A stretch of 24,402 bases of DNA from DASUBV01 sp035532295. GTDB taxonomy: Bacteria > Actinomycetota > Actinomycetes > Streptosporangiales > Streptosporangiaceae. Position numbers and translations under genes: made by a program. Below are positions 1 to 8,243 of this stretch, in pieces (positions within the stretch are counted from its first letter, which is position 1; each line of letters begins with the position of its first letter). The notes under the pieces are model-generated. The model had not been told where the DNA came from and searched no databases. It saw nothing but the letters and a program-made list of their open reading frames with translations. The stretch covers positions 1 to 24,402 of the forward strand of contig DATKRH010000203.1 in assembly GCA_035532295.1 (NCBI GenBank). The letters are read 5' to 3'.

Positions 1-48
1 GTCCAGGTCGTTGACGGTGATGTGGCAGTACTGGAGTGAGATGGTCAT
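1..48 (-). CDS. VOC (glyoxalase-like) protein, N-terminus only
   Basis: The first 16 codons are visible on the minus strand before the window ends; they read MTISLQYCHITVNDLD. A hydrophobic beta strand followed by H-x-T-V-x-D-L-D is the usual opening of the VOC superfamily (glyoxalase, bleomycin-resistance and extradiol-dioxygenase fold), and the His is the usual first metal ligand. The gene starts 10 bases after the stop of the AraC-type regulator on the same strand, so the two are probably co-transcribed. No clear Shine-Dalgarno sequence is seen, which fits translational coupling. The substrate cannot be inferred. The family call rests on a very short segment. Confidence 0.6.
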   Translation of the reverse strand, partial: MTISLQYCHITVNDLD

Positions 49-58
49 GGAGTCAACG

Positions 59-499
59 CTAGACGGCGGCTGCGCGGGTCGCTTCTCCAATCCTGATCGG
101 CTGGTCCCTGGTCGGCCGGGTGCGCGCCTTGGCCACGCATGGGGGCATCGCCAGCACGGCGCGGTGCTCTCGGGCCCGGTACGCGCTCGGCGTCATCCCC
201 ACGAGCTCGGTGAATCGCGAGCTGAACGAGCCGAGGGAGGTGCAGCCGACCTCCATGCACGCGTCGGTCACGCTCATGCCCGCGCGCAGCAGCGCCATCG
301 CCCGCTCGACCCGCCGGGTCATGAGGTAGGTGTACGGCGTCTCGCCGTAGGCCGCCCGAAACGCCCGTGAGAAGTGCCCCGGCGACATCAGCGCGTGGCG
401 AGCCATGGTCGGCACGTCGAGCGAACGCGCATACTCCCGATCGACCAGATCCCGCGCCCGGCGCAGGTGCGCAAGGTTGGCAAGGTGTTGCTGGTCCAT
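59..499 (-). CDS. AraC-family transcriptional regulator (DNA-binding domain only)
   Basis: This 146-residue protein is essentially one AraC/XylS DNA-binding domain. Residues about 12-105 hold the two helix-turn-helix units: MARHALMSPGHFSRAFRAAY is the first recognition region, and MSVTDACMEVGCTSLGSFSS followed by FTELVGMTPSAYR is the typical second unit and signature. Most AraC proteins are near 300 residues with an N-terminal effector domain; none is present here, so ligand sensing must be absent or lie elsewhere. The C-terminal 35 residues are basic and unrecognised. The gene lies directly upstream of a VOC-family gene on the same strand, a common arrangement in actinobacteria, and may regulate it. 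The family is certain; the target is inferred. Confidence 0.9.
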   Translation of the reverse strand: MDQQHLANLAHLRRARDLVDREYARSLDVPTMARHALMSPGHFSRAFRAAYGETPYTYLMTRRVERAMALLRAGMSVTDACMEVGCTSLGSFSSRFTELVGMTPSAYRAREHRAVLAMPPCVAKARTRPTRDQPIRIGEATRAAAV

Positions 500-640
500 G
501 GGACGAGGGTATCAACCGCGCCAACCGCCGGCACCGCAGCGCAAATCCGGTCGAACCAGCCGACCCACTTCACCGCCACCGTGCCGAACCGGCCCTCCGA
601 AACCTCGCCGACCTGCGACAACAGCCACATCAGGACGGTA

Positions 641-868
641 AGGAATGTCACCTGCTCCGCACCGCGTTCCTGCCTCGCGGTCGGCGGCTACACCACCAGG
701 TCAGGCACGCAAGTCGCGATGGCGGACATCCTGTCGACGGGCGGGTGGAAGCGGGCGGCGAGTGTGCCCGGGCCGTCCCACGCCACGTCAGCCGGGCTTA
801 ACTCGGTCAGCTGCAGCGCCACCTCCTGCCTGGCGGTCGGCAGTTACCGGGACACCTCCGGTGCCACG
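641..868 (+). pseudogene. Fragment of secreted Cys-repeat protein (SC-x5-CLAVG-x-Y repeats)
   Basis: In one plus-strand frame two copies of a distinctive motif occur 53 residues apart: VTCSAPRSCLAVGGY and VSCSATSCLAVGSY, separated by a segment with the repeat-like GGWKRAASVPGP. Large secreted actinobacterial proteins built from many such units (SC-x5-6-C-x-AVG-x-Y, with a tryptophan-rich centre) are common. Here only about one and a third units survive. There is no start codon with a signal peptide and no further repeat: the frame runs from unrelated sequence into the next gene. I read it as the relic of a longer gene. It fills much of the otherwise empty 467-base stretch between the AraC gene and the acetyl-CoA synthetase. 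Confidence 0.55.
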
Positions 869-966
869 CGCGGGCCCGCGACGACCCGCGGTCGGGACCT
901 TGGTCTCTACCTGCCGTGGCTCGCGTTTTATAGACCGGCATCAGGCCAGACGGCAGGGGGTTCGTC

Positions 967-2732
<1,766 letters not shown>

Positions 2733-2736
<4 letters not shown>

Positions 2737-3083
2737 CCCGGCCCGATGCGCCGCCGGAGGCGCCGCCCGCGGCGACCCACCGGCAGGAACTGCTGCGCCA
2801 GATGCTGCTGATCCGGCGGTTCGAGGAGAAGCGCGTCGAGCTGTACAGCGCGGGGGAGATCCGCGGCTTCGTCCACCTGTACATCGGGGAGGAGGCGGTC
2901 GCGGTGGGCGTCAGCCAGGCGCTCACCGCAGATGACAACGTCGTGTCCACCTACCGGGAGCATGGCCACGCGCTCGTCCGCGGCATCCCGGTCCAGGCCG
3001 TGATGGCACACCAGAGCAGGCACGCCACGCCATCGAGGAAGCTCTCGGCCAGATCGCCCCGGACACGGACCCGGGCTCGCTAG
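2733..3083 (+). pseudogene. pdhA: Pyruvate dehydrogenase E1-alpha, N-terminal fragment
   Basis: Residues 1 to about 92 match the start of the thiamine-diphosphate-dependent 2-oxoacid dehydrogenase E1-alpha subunit: LLRQMLLIRRFEEKRVELY, then GFVHLYIGEEAVAVG and STYREHGHALVRG. After PVQAVMA the frame enters an unrelated 24-residue Arg/Ser-rich tail and stops at 3083. A full subunit is 320-370 residues and carries the diphosphate-binding GDG-x~26-N motif further on; that part is missing, so no active E1 can be made. The start overlaps the acetyl-CoA synthetase stop (ATGA) and has GGAGGG upstream, so the fragment is probably still translated. The tail is the acyl carrier protein gene read in the wrong frame. 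Confidence 0.85.
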
Positions 3084-3244
3084 CGCCAGACGCCGACCTG
3101 CGAGACGCGCTCGAGCTCGACTCCCTGGACTTCCTCAGAGTCGTCGAAATCCTCAGCGAGCGAACGGGCCGGCGGATCGACGAGGATGACTACCCGGAGC
3201 TCGCCACCATGGCCAGCGCGGTCAAGTTCCTCGCCGCACGCTAG
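3005..3244 (+). pseudogene. Acyl carrier protein, start codon lost
   Basis: Reading from base 3014 in the third frame gives EQARHAIEEALGQIAP, then DADLRDALELDSLDFLRVVE, then ERTGRRIDEDDYPELATM and a stop at 3242-3244. This is a nearly complete acyl carrier protein of about 77 residues; the serine in LDSLDF is the phosphopantetheine attachment site. No ATG, GTG or TTG lies in frame upstream before the E1-alpha sequence begins, so it lacks its own start. A related ACP is often encoded in actinobacterial clusters that combine acetyl-CoA synthetase with 2-oxoacid dehydrogenase subunits (recalled, not checked). The reading frame is otherwise intact, so the lesion looks recent. It could be rescued only by frameshifting from the upstream gene. 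Confidence 0.8.
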
Positions 3245-3630
3245 CTGCCGGGCAGGGCCCACGGCGTGCTGGAGGGTGTGGGGACCGGGGTGCCGCCCGA
3301 TGGCGAGGGCGAGGGCGAGGGAGTTGGCTGCCCGGTGCTCGTCGGTGTCGGCGTTGGTGCCGGCGACCGCGCGGCCGGCGTGGTCGGCGGGCCGGTCGGC
3401 GGGGCGACTGGGCTGGCCGGCCGCTGCGGATCGGAGTGCCCGGCCGACGAGCCGGCCAGGACGCCTGTCGCGATCGCGCCCGCCACCGCGGCGGCCGCCA
3501 CGGCGTTTCGCGCCGCCCGCCGCCGCCGGCGGCGGGCGCCCAGGCGCATGACCTGAGCCGCGGGCAGCGGTCGCGCCTCCTGGGCGGCCTCGCTGGCGAT
3601 GCGCTGCAGCTCGTCGCCGAGGTCAGACAT
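3241..3630 (-). CDS. Membrane-anchored Pro/Thr-rich partner of SigE-family sigma factor
   Basis: This 129-residue protein has a cytoplasmic N-terminus (DELQRIASEAAQEARPLPAA), a strongly basic stretch of Arg, one transmembrane segment (about residues 42-60, NAVAAAAVAGAIATGVLAG) and an extracytoplasmic tail of Pro/Thr/Ser repeats. Its ATG overlaps the end of the sigma factor gene by 8 bases, so the two are translationally coupled. Short single-pass proteins directly behind SigE-family sigma genes often act as anti-sigma or tethering factors, and that role is inferred here. No zinc-binding HxxxCxxC motif is present, so it is not a classical ZAS anti-sigma factor. The stop codon overlaps the stop of the opposing acyl carrier protein relic. 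Confidence 0.7.
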   Translation of the reverse strand: MSDLGDELQRIASEAAQEARPLPAAQVMRLGARRRRRRAARNAVAAAAVAGAIATGVLAGSSAGHSDPQRPASPVAPPTGPPTTPAARSPAPTPTPTSTGQPTPSPSPSPSGGTPVPTPSSTPWALPGS

Positions 3631-4087
3631 CGCCCACCTGCTGCCCGTCGCCGTTGCGGCGGCCGCGGCTGGCGCCCTGCCCGGCGGGCTCGCGCAGATG
3701 CGGGACGAGGGCCGCGCGGCCGCGGGCCAGCCGGGCCTTCACCGTCCCCTCCGGAACGCCGGTCTCCACCGCGATCTGCGCGATGGTCAGGTCACACAGG
3801 TAGTAGAGAACCAGCGCCCGCCGCTGCGCGGCCGGCACCTTGCGCAGCGCCTGGACGAGCGCCACCCGGTCCGGGGTGGGCCCGTCGGCGGTCTGCTGCG
3901 GCTGCGAGCGCATCAGGAGGCTGCCGAGCCGGGCCCGGTTCCACCGGGACATCGCGATGCGCCACGCGGCGGCCCGCACCCACGCCTCCGGCGCACCCTC
4001 GACGTTCAGTTTCTCGCGGTGTGCCCACGCCCGGACGAAGGCTTCCTGAACAGCGTCATGCGCCTCCGCGTGATCCCCGGTCATCAC
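3623..4087 (-). CDS. SigE-family RNA polymerase sigma factor (ECF type)
   Basis: Region 2 is seen as MTGDHAEAHDAVQEAFVRAW followed by PEAWVRAAAWRIAMSRWNR. Region 4 is seen as LYYLCDLTIAQIAVETGV then PEGTVKARLARGRAAL, the promoter -35-binding helix-turn-helix. The protein is 154 residues from GTG 4087, about 20 short of the family's usual length. The same frame stays open upstream and encodes VDPDEFTDLYAGSFRRLVGQ, exactly the expected start of region 2, but no ATG, GTG or TTG lies in frame there before a TGA; the likely original start is now GTT at 4153-4151, 11 bases behind a good AAGGAG at 4165-4170. The gene is either truncated at GTG 4087 or uses a non-standard start. It is coupled to the membrane protein downstream. 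Confidence 0.85.
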   Translation of the reverse strand: MMTGDHAEAHDAVQEAFVRAWAHREKLNVEGAPEAWVRAAAWRIAMSRWNRARLGSLLMRSQPQQTADGPTPDRVALVQALRKVPAAQRRALVLYYLCDLTIAQIAVETGVPEGTVKARLARGRAALVPHLREPAGQGASRGRRNGDGQQVGDV

Positions 4088-4358
4088 GTAGAGCTGGCCG
4101 ACGAGCCGCCTGAACGACCCGGCGTAGAGGTCGGTGAACTCGTCGGGGTCAACGGCTTTCCTGGCTCCTTCTCAGGCTGGGTGGCGCCCGCTGCAAGCGG
4201 ATCGACCTGGCCAACGGTAAGCGAGTTATCGATCTGGATGGTGGTGATCGCGCGTCGAACTTCGCACTCTTTTTTCTGCGGCTGTCATGCAACCAGGCGC
4301 CCGTCCCGCAGGTAGATACGGGGACTGCCGGGCATCCCCGGCGGCGGGAACGGTCAGC

Positions 4359-4604
4359 ATGAAGATGTCCCGCAGGCGCGCGGCGATCTGGCTAGGACTG
4401 CCCGTGGCCGCCCTGGTGGCCGGCGGCGCAGGCCTCACGATCGCGTCCGCGGCCAGCCAGCCGGGCACGACCAGGCTGGACTCCGCGACGTCGCACGGAT
4501 CGACGCCCACGCCCGCGCCGTCGCCGACGCGCCGCACCCCGACGCCCGCGCCGTCGCGCGGCACCCCGGCCCCCGTGCCGTCACCAACACCGACGCGCCG
4601 CTAA
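4359..4604 (+). CDS. Small secreted or anchored Pro/Thr-rich protein
   Basis: Starting at ATG 4359 the 81-residue product begins MKMSRRRAAIWLGLPVAAL and continues with a hydrophobic run to about residue 32, a good signal peptide or membrane anchor. The remainder is low complexity: three near-repeats of the type TPTPAPSPTRR and TPAPVPSPTPTRR. The DNA of this tail is itself repetitive, so length variation is likely. It is transcribed divergently from the SigE-family sigma gene, and its tail resembles that of the sigma factor's membrane partner, so it may belong to the same cell-envelope stress module. No family is recognised. An upstream in-frame ATG at 4287 is possible but would bury the signal peptide. 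Confidence 0.5.
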   Translation: MKMSRRRAAIWLGLPVAALVAGGAGLTIASAASQPGTTRLDSATSHGSTPTPAPSPTRRTPTPAPSRGTPAPVPSPTPTRR

Positions 4605-4656
4605 GGTGGCCGCCGGGACCTGCCGGGCAACCACTCTCCCCTGCGCGCCCCGCAGG

Positions 4657-5424
4657 TCAGGTGTCGCCGGAGGCGGCCGCGGGCTTGCGGCCGCCGCCCA
4701 GGAACGACTCGACGAAGTCCGGGCTGGCGGTCAGCTCGGCGGGGGTGCCCGTCATCCGGACCTCGCCGCCGCCCAGGACGTAGGTGCGGTCGGAGATCGC
4801 GAGCACCGACTTGGCTCGCTGCTCGACGATCAGCACCGCCGCGCCGCTGACCGCCAGCCGCCGGACGTGTTCCTCCAGCAGTTCCGCTGCCACCTTCGGA
4901 GCCAGGTTCGCGGTGGGCTCGTCGAGCAGGAACACGCCCGGTTCGAGCATGAGCACGCGGCCCATCGCGAGCATCTTGCGCTCGCCGCCGCTGAGCTTGC
5001 CCGCGGGGCGGCCGAGCATCGCGGCGAGCCGCGGGAAGACGGCCAGGACCCGCTCGGTGCGCGCGGCGAGCTGAGGCCGGCGCAGCAGGTAGCCGCCCAT
5101 CTCCAGGTTCTCCCGCACGGTCAGCGGCGCGAACACGTCGTCCACCTGCGGCACGTAGCCGACCCCGGCGCGGGCGATCTCCTCCGGGGCCTTGTTCGTG
5201 ATGTCCAGGTCGCCCACCTGGACCCGGCCGGGGGAAACGCGCACGATCCCGACCAGGCTCTTGAGCAGCGTGCTCTTGCCCGAGCCGTTGGGACCGACGA
5301 GCGAGACGATCTCGGCCGGATCGGCGCTCACGGTGATCCCGCGGATGACCGGGTCGCCGCCGTACCCGGCGGTGATGTTCTCGGCGCGCAGCGACAGGCC
5401 GGCGACCGGCGGCTCAGCCGACAA
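4657..5424 (-). CDS. livF: HAAT-type ABC transporter ATP-binding protein LivF
   Basis: This 255-residue cytoplasmic ATPase is the second nucleotide-binding subunit of a branched-chain amino acid type importer. Walker A is GPNGSGKST (44-52), the Q-loop lies in GYVPQVDDVFAPLTVRENL, the ABC signature is LSGGE (144-148), Walker B is VFLLDEP (164-170), and the switch region reads IVEQRAKSVL, where a Gln replaces the usual His as is typical for LivF. Its start lies inside the end of the fused livM-livG gene (11-base overlap), so it is translationally coupled and last in the operon. The C-terminus ends with a short Ala/Gly-rich tail. The family is known to carry branched-chain amino acids, but also urea, amides and aromatic acids. 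Confidence 0.92.
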   Translation of the reverse strand: MSAEPPVAGLSLRAENITAGYGGDPVIRGITVSADPAEIVSLVGPNGSGKSTLLKSLVGIVRVSPGRVQVGDLDITNKAPEEIARAGVGYVPQVDDVFAPLTVRENLEMGGYLLRRPQLAARTERVLAVFPRLAAMLGRPAGKLSGGERKMLAMGRVLMLEPGVFLLDEPTANLAPKVAAELLEEHVRRLAVSGAAVLIVEQRAKSVLAISDRTYVLGGGEVRMTGTPAELTASPDFVESFLGGGRKPAAASGDT

Positions 5425-7288
5425 GGTAGGCCTCCACGACCTCGCTGCGGGCTCGTAGCTCCCGCATGGTGCCCTCCGCGAGCACGGCGCCCTCGGCCAT
5501 CACGATCACCGGGTCGCAGAACTCGTCCATGATGGCCAGCTCATGCTCGACCATCAGGATGGTCATGCCGTCGCGGCACAGCGCCACCAGCTCGTCGCCG
5601 ATCCGGCGGGCCAGGTTCGGGTGCACGCCGGCCATCGGCTCGTCGAGCAGCAGCATCGTCGGCTCGGTCATCAGCGCGCGCATGATCTCGACGAGCCTGC
5701 GCTGACCGCCGCTCAGGTCGCCGGCGTAGCGGTTGGCCATCTCGCGCAGGCCGAAGCGGTCCAGGATGGTCTCCGCCCGGTCGATCGCGGCCTGCTCGTC
5801 GCCGCTCCAGTAGCGCCGGCCGCGGACCGCGCCGCGCAGCGAGTCGCCGCGATGCCCGGGCACCGCGGACAGCAGGTTCTCCAGCACGGTGAGCCGCTTG
5901 AACTCGCTGGCCAGCTGGAAGGTCCGGACCAGGCCGATGCGGGCCCGGCGGAACGCGGGCATCCCGGTGATGTCCTGCCCGAGATAAGTGATCGTCCCGG
6001 AGGAGGCCGGCAGCGTGCCGGCGAGCATCGCCAGCAGCGTGGACTTCCCCGCGCCGTTGGGCCCGATCAGGCCGGTCAGCGAGCCGCGCCGGACCGACAG
6101 GGACACGCCGTCGACCGCCCGCACGCCGCCGAACTCGCGGACGAGGTCAGCAGCCTGCAGCATGACCTGGCCGACGGGAAGGTCGGCGGTCTGGACGTCG
6201 CTGGCCCGCGGTGCGCGCTCGGCGGACCGGACCGCGGACCGGACGGCGGGGGCGGCCGAGGCCCCGCCACCGGGACCGGCCACGGCGGAGCCGCCCCCGG
6301 CCGTGCTGCCGCCGGGCAGCGGCTGCGGCGGCGCCGGCAAGGCGATCACCCGCTTGCGCTCGGGCAGGATGCCCTGCGGCCGGACCCACAGGAACACCAC
6401 GATCAGCAGGCCGATCGCGACCCATTCCAGCGAGGGGATCAGGTTGGGCGGCAGGCTGTTCGAGCTCGGGATGAACCGGGTGACCTCCTCGAATCCGACC
6501 GGCACGAGGATGGCCCCGAGCACCGCGCCGCGATGGTTGCCGGCGCCGCCGATGATCACCGCGGCGAACAGCACGACGGTCTCGGCGTAGCCCCAGGCGG
6601 CCGGCGACCAGGTCGTGATGTAGGAAACGAGGATGCCGCCGGACAGGCCGGCGATCGCCCCGCCGGTCACCATCACCCCGGTGCGCAGTGACAGCAGGTT
6701 CTTGCCGAGCGAGTCGGCCACGGCGTCGTTGTCGCGCATGGCCCGCAGCGATCGCCCGTACGGCGACTCGGTGATCCGGCGCACGAACAGGTAGACGCCC
6801 GCGCACAGGGCGATGGCGACCGTGGTGAAGGCCCACTGGTAGCCCTGCGACTGCGCGTTGAGCTCGGACTGCAGCGGCAGCGGGATGACGGAGATCCCGG
6901 CGTCGCCGTTGAACAGCGGCACGTAGTTGGTGACGAGCAGGTTGACCAGCACGGCCGTGACCAGGAGGCCGACGGCGGCGAAGTCACCGCGCAGCCGCCG
7001 GCCGACCAGGAAGGTGAACGGCAGCGCGAGCACGCCGCCGACCACCGCCGCGCCGAGCCACGGGACCGGGAAGGGCAGGTGCCAGCCGCCGATATAGCGC
7101 TGGAACCCGCCGTTGGCGGAGTCGGCCGGCATCGCCAGGACGGCCGCGGTGTAGCCGCCGGCCGCCTGGAAGATGATGAAGCCGAAGTTGGTGACGCCCG
7201 CGATGCCGAACTGCTGGCTCAGGCCAAGGCAGGCCATGGCGTCGACGGCGGCGTAGACCAGCAGGTTAACCAGGTAGTACGCGTTCAT
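5414..7288 (-). CDS. Fused permease-ATPase of HAAT ABC transporter (LivM-LivG)
   Basis: The 624-residue protein joins two subunits. Residues 1 to about 320 are a LivM-type inner-membrane permease with many hydrophobic segments, including SLRAMRDNDAVADSLGKNL, the coupling-helix motif of LivM, and GGAGNHRGAVLGA. A Pro/Gly/Ala-rich linker spans about 320-375. Residues 376-624 are a LivG-type ATPase with Walker A GPNGAGKST (409-417), signature LSGGQ (525-529), Walker B MLLLDEP (545-551) and the switch His in MVEHELAIM. Such fusions occur in actinobacteria and fix the permease-to-ATPase ratio. The gene starts 54 bases after the livH stop; the gap is filled by tandem repeats. No frameshift is seen. 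Confidence 0.92.
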   Translation of the reverse strand: MNAYYLVNLLVYAAVDAMACLGLSQQFGIAGVTNFGFIIFQAAGGYTAAVLAMPADSANGGFQRYIGGWHLPFPVPWLGAAVVGGVLALPFTFLVGRRLRGDFAAVGLLVTAVLVNLLVTNYVPLFNGDAGISVIPLPLQSELNAQSQGYQWAFTTVAIALCAGVYLFVRRITESPYGRSLRAMRDNDAVADSLGKNLLSLRTGVMVTGGAIAGLSGGILVSYITTWSPAAWGYAETVVLFAAVIIGGAGNHRGAVLGAILVPVGFEEVTRFIPSSNSLPPNLIPSLEWVAIGLLIVVFLWVRPQGILPERKRVIALPAPPQPLPGGSTAGGGSAVAGPGGGASAAPAVRSAVRSAERAPRASDVQTADLPVGQVMLQAADLVREFGGVRAVDGVSLSVRRGSLTGLIGPNGAGKSTLLAMLAGTLPASSGTITYLGQDITGMPAFRRARIGLVRTFQLASEFKRLTVLENLLSAVPGHRGDSLRGAVRGRRYWSGDEQAAIDRAETILDRFGLREMANRYAGDLSGGQRRLVEIMRALMTEPTMLLLDEPMAGVHPNLARRIGDELVALCRDGMTILMVEHELAIMDEFCDPVIVMAEGAVLAEGTMRELRARSEVVEAYLVG

Positions 7289-7304
7289 CCGGGATCCCGT
7301 CCGC

Positions 7305-7357
7305 TGGTCATGCCCGTGCTCCTGGTCATGCCGTGCTCCTGGTCATGCCCGTGCTCC
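7305..7357. repeat. Three tandem 17-18-bp repeats at the livH end
   Basis: The unit TGGTCATGCCCGTGCTCC occurs three times head to tail: 7305-7322, 7323-7339 (one C fewer) and 7340-7357. The third copy contains the livH stop codon (7343-7345). On the coding (minus) strand every unit offers AGGAGC and an ATGACC, so the array multiplies possible ribosome-binding and start sites just before livM. It looks like replication slippage that duplicated the end of livH into the intergenic gap. Confidence 0.9.
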
Positions 7358-8209
7358 GAGCAGGCCAGCCGGTCTCACGCCGAGCATGAGCAGCAGCACG
7401 GCGAAGGCGACCACGTACTTGTAGTCGGCCGGGATGAAGGTGGCGCTGACCTCGGTGGCGACGCCGATCACCGTCGCGCCGAGCATGGCGCCGTAGGCCT
7501 GGCCGGGACCCCCGAGGAAGACGGCGGCGAGGATCAGTACCAGGAACACGTCGGTGCTGGTGGCATCGAAGCTGCCCGAGTCGATGGCGAACACCACGCC
7601 CGCCAGCCCGCACATGGCCCCGGTCAGCGCCCAGGTGCTGGTGATGACGCGGCTGGTCCTGATCCCGCAGTTGCGGGCCAGCGTCGCGTTGGCGGCCGTC
7701 GCGCGCATCGCCTTGCCCAGCTTCGAGTAGCGCAGCAGCGCGTGCACGCCCGCCATGACCAGCAGGCTCACGCCGATGACCGAGAGCTGCACCGCGGTCA
7801 GGATCAGGCCGCCGGCGCGGAGCGTGGGCCCCTGGCTCATGGCGTACGAGACGCTGGTGCCGCCCGCCAGTGCCTGCACCCCGAACTCGATGATGAGCGT
7901 GATCCCGAGCGACACGATGACCAGGGTGATGGGGGAGGCGCCGCGTCGCTGGAACGGCGTGTACACGGCCGAGTTCAGCAGCACTGACCCGGCCGAGCAC
8001 ACGACCACCGCCACCGGCAGGCCGATCCACACCGACAGGCCCGCCTGATTCAGCACGTAGGCGATGAACGCGCCGGCGATCATCACCGCCCCGTACGCCA
8101 GGTTGAGCACGTCGGTGACGCCGAACTGCAGCGTGAAGCCGACTGAGGCGATGGCCAGGACCGAGGCGGTCACCAGCCCGAATCCGACCGAGGCGAGGAA
8201 AAGCGACAC
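7343..8209 (-). CDS. livH: HAAT-type ABC transporter permease LivH
   Basis: This 288-residue integral membrane protein starts at GTG 8209 behind GGGAGGG and has about eight hydrophobic segments. Family landmarks are GFTLQFGVTDVLNLAYGAVM near residue 24, the RAGGLILTAVQ loop, and YSKLGKAMRATAANATLAR with GIRTSRV, the cytoplasmic coupling helix that contacts the ATPase. Together with LivM it forms the channel of the importer. It lies between the binding-protein gene (36 bases upstream) and the fused livM-livG gene. Its last codons have been copied into the downstream gap as tandem repeats. The substrate is not determined by this subunit. Confidence 0.92.
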   Translation of the reverse strand: MSLFLASVGFGLVTASVLAIASVGFTLQFGVTDVLNLAYGAVMIAGAFIAYVLNQAGLSVWIGLPVAVVVCSAGSVLLNSAVYTPFQRRGASPITLVIVSLGITLIIEFGVQALAGGTSVSYAMSQGPTLRAGGLILTAVQLSVIGVSLLVMAGVHALLRYSKLGKAMRATAANATLARNCGIRTSRVITSTWALTGAMCGLAGVVFAIDSGSFDATSTDVFLVLILAAVFLGGPGQAYGAMLGATVIGVATEVSATFIPADYKYVVAFAVLLLMLGVRPAGLLGARA

Positions 8210-8243
8210 GAGTGGCAGCCCTCCCGCTACGCAGCCGCGCCGG

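Noticed and set aside
5543..6691. 382-residue open frame on plus, opposite the livM-livG fusion
   Set aside because: No domain, Arg/Gln/Asp-rich shadow; the minus strand encodes a full ABC ATPase and permease.
5414..7288. livM-livG fusion as a sequencing artefact
   Set aside because: The joined frame has a long natural-looking linker and the same fusion is known in other bacteria, so it is treated as genuine and not novel.
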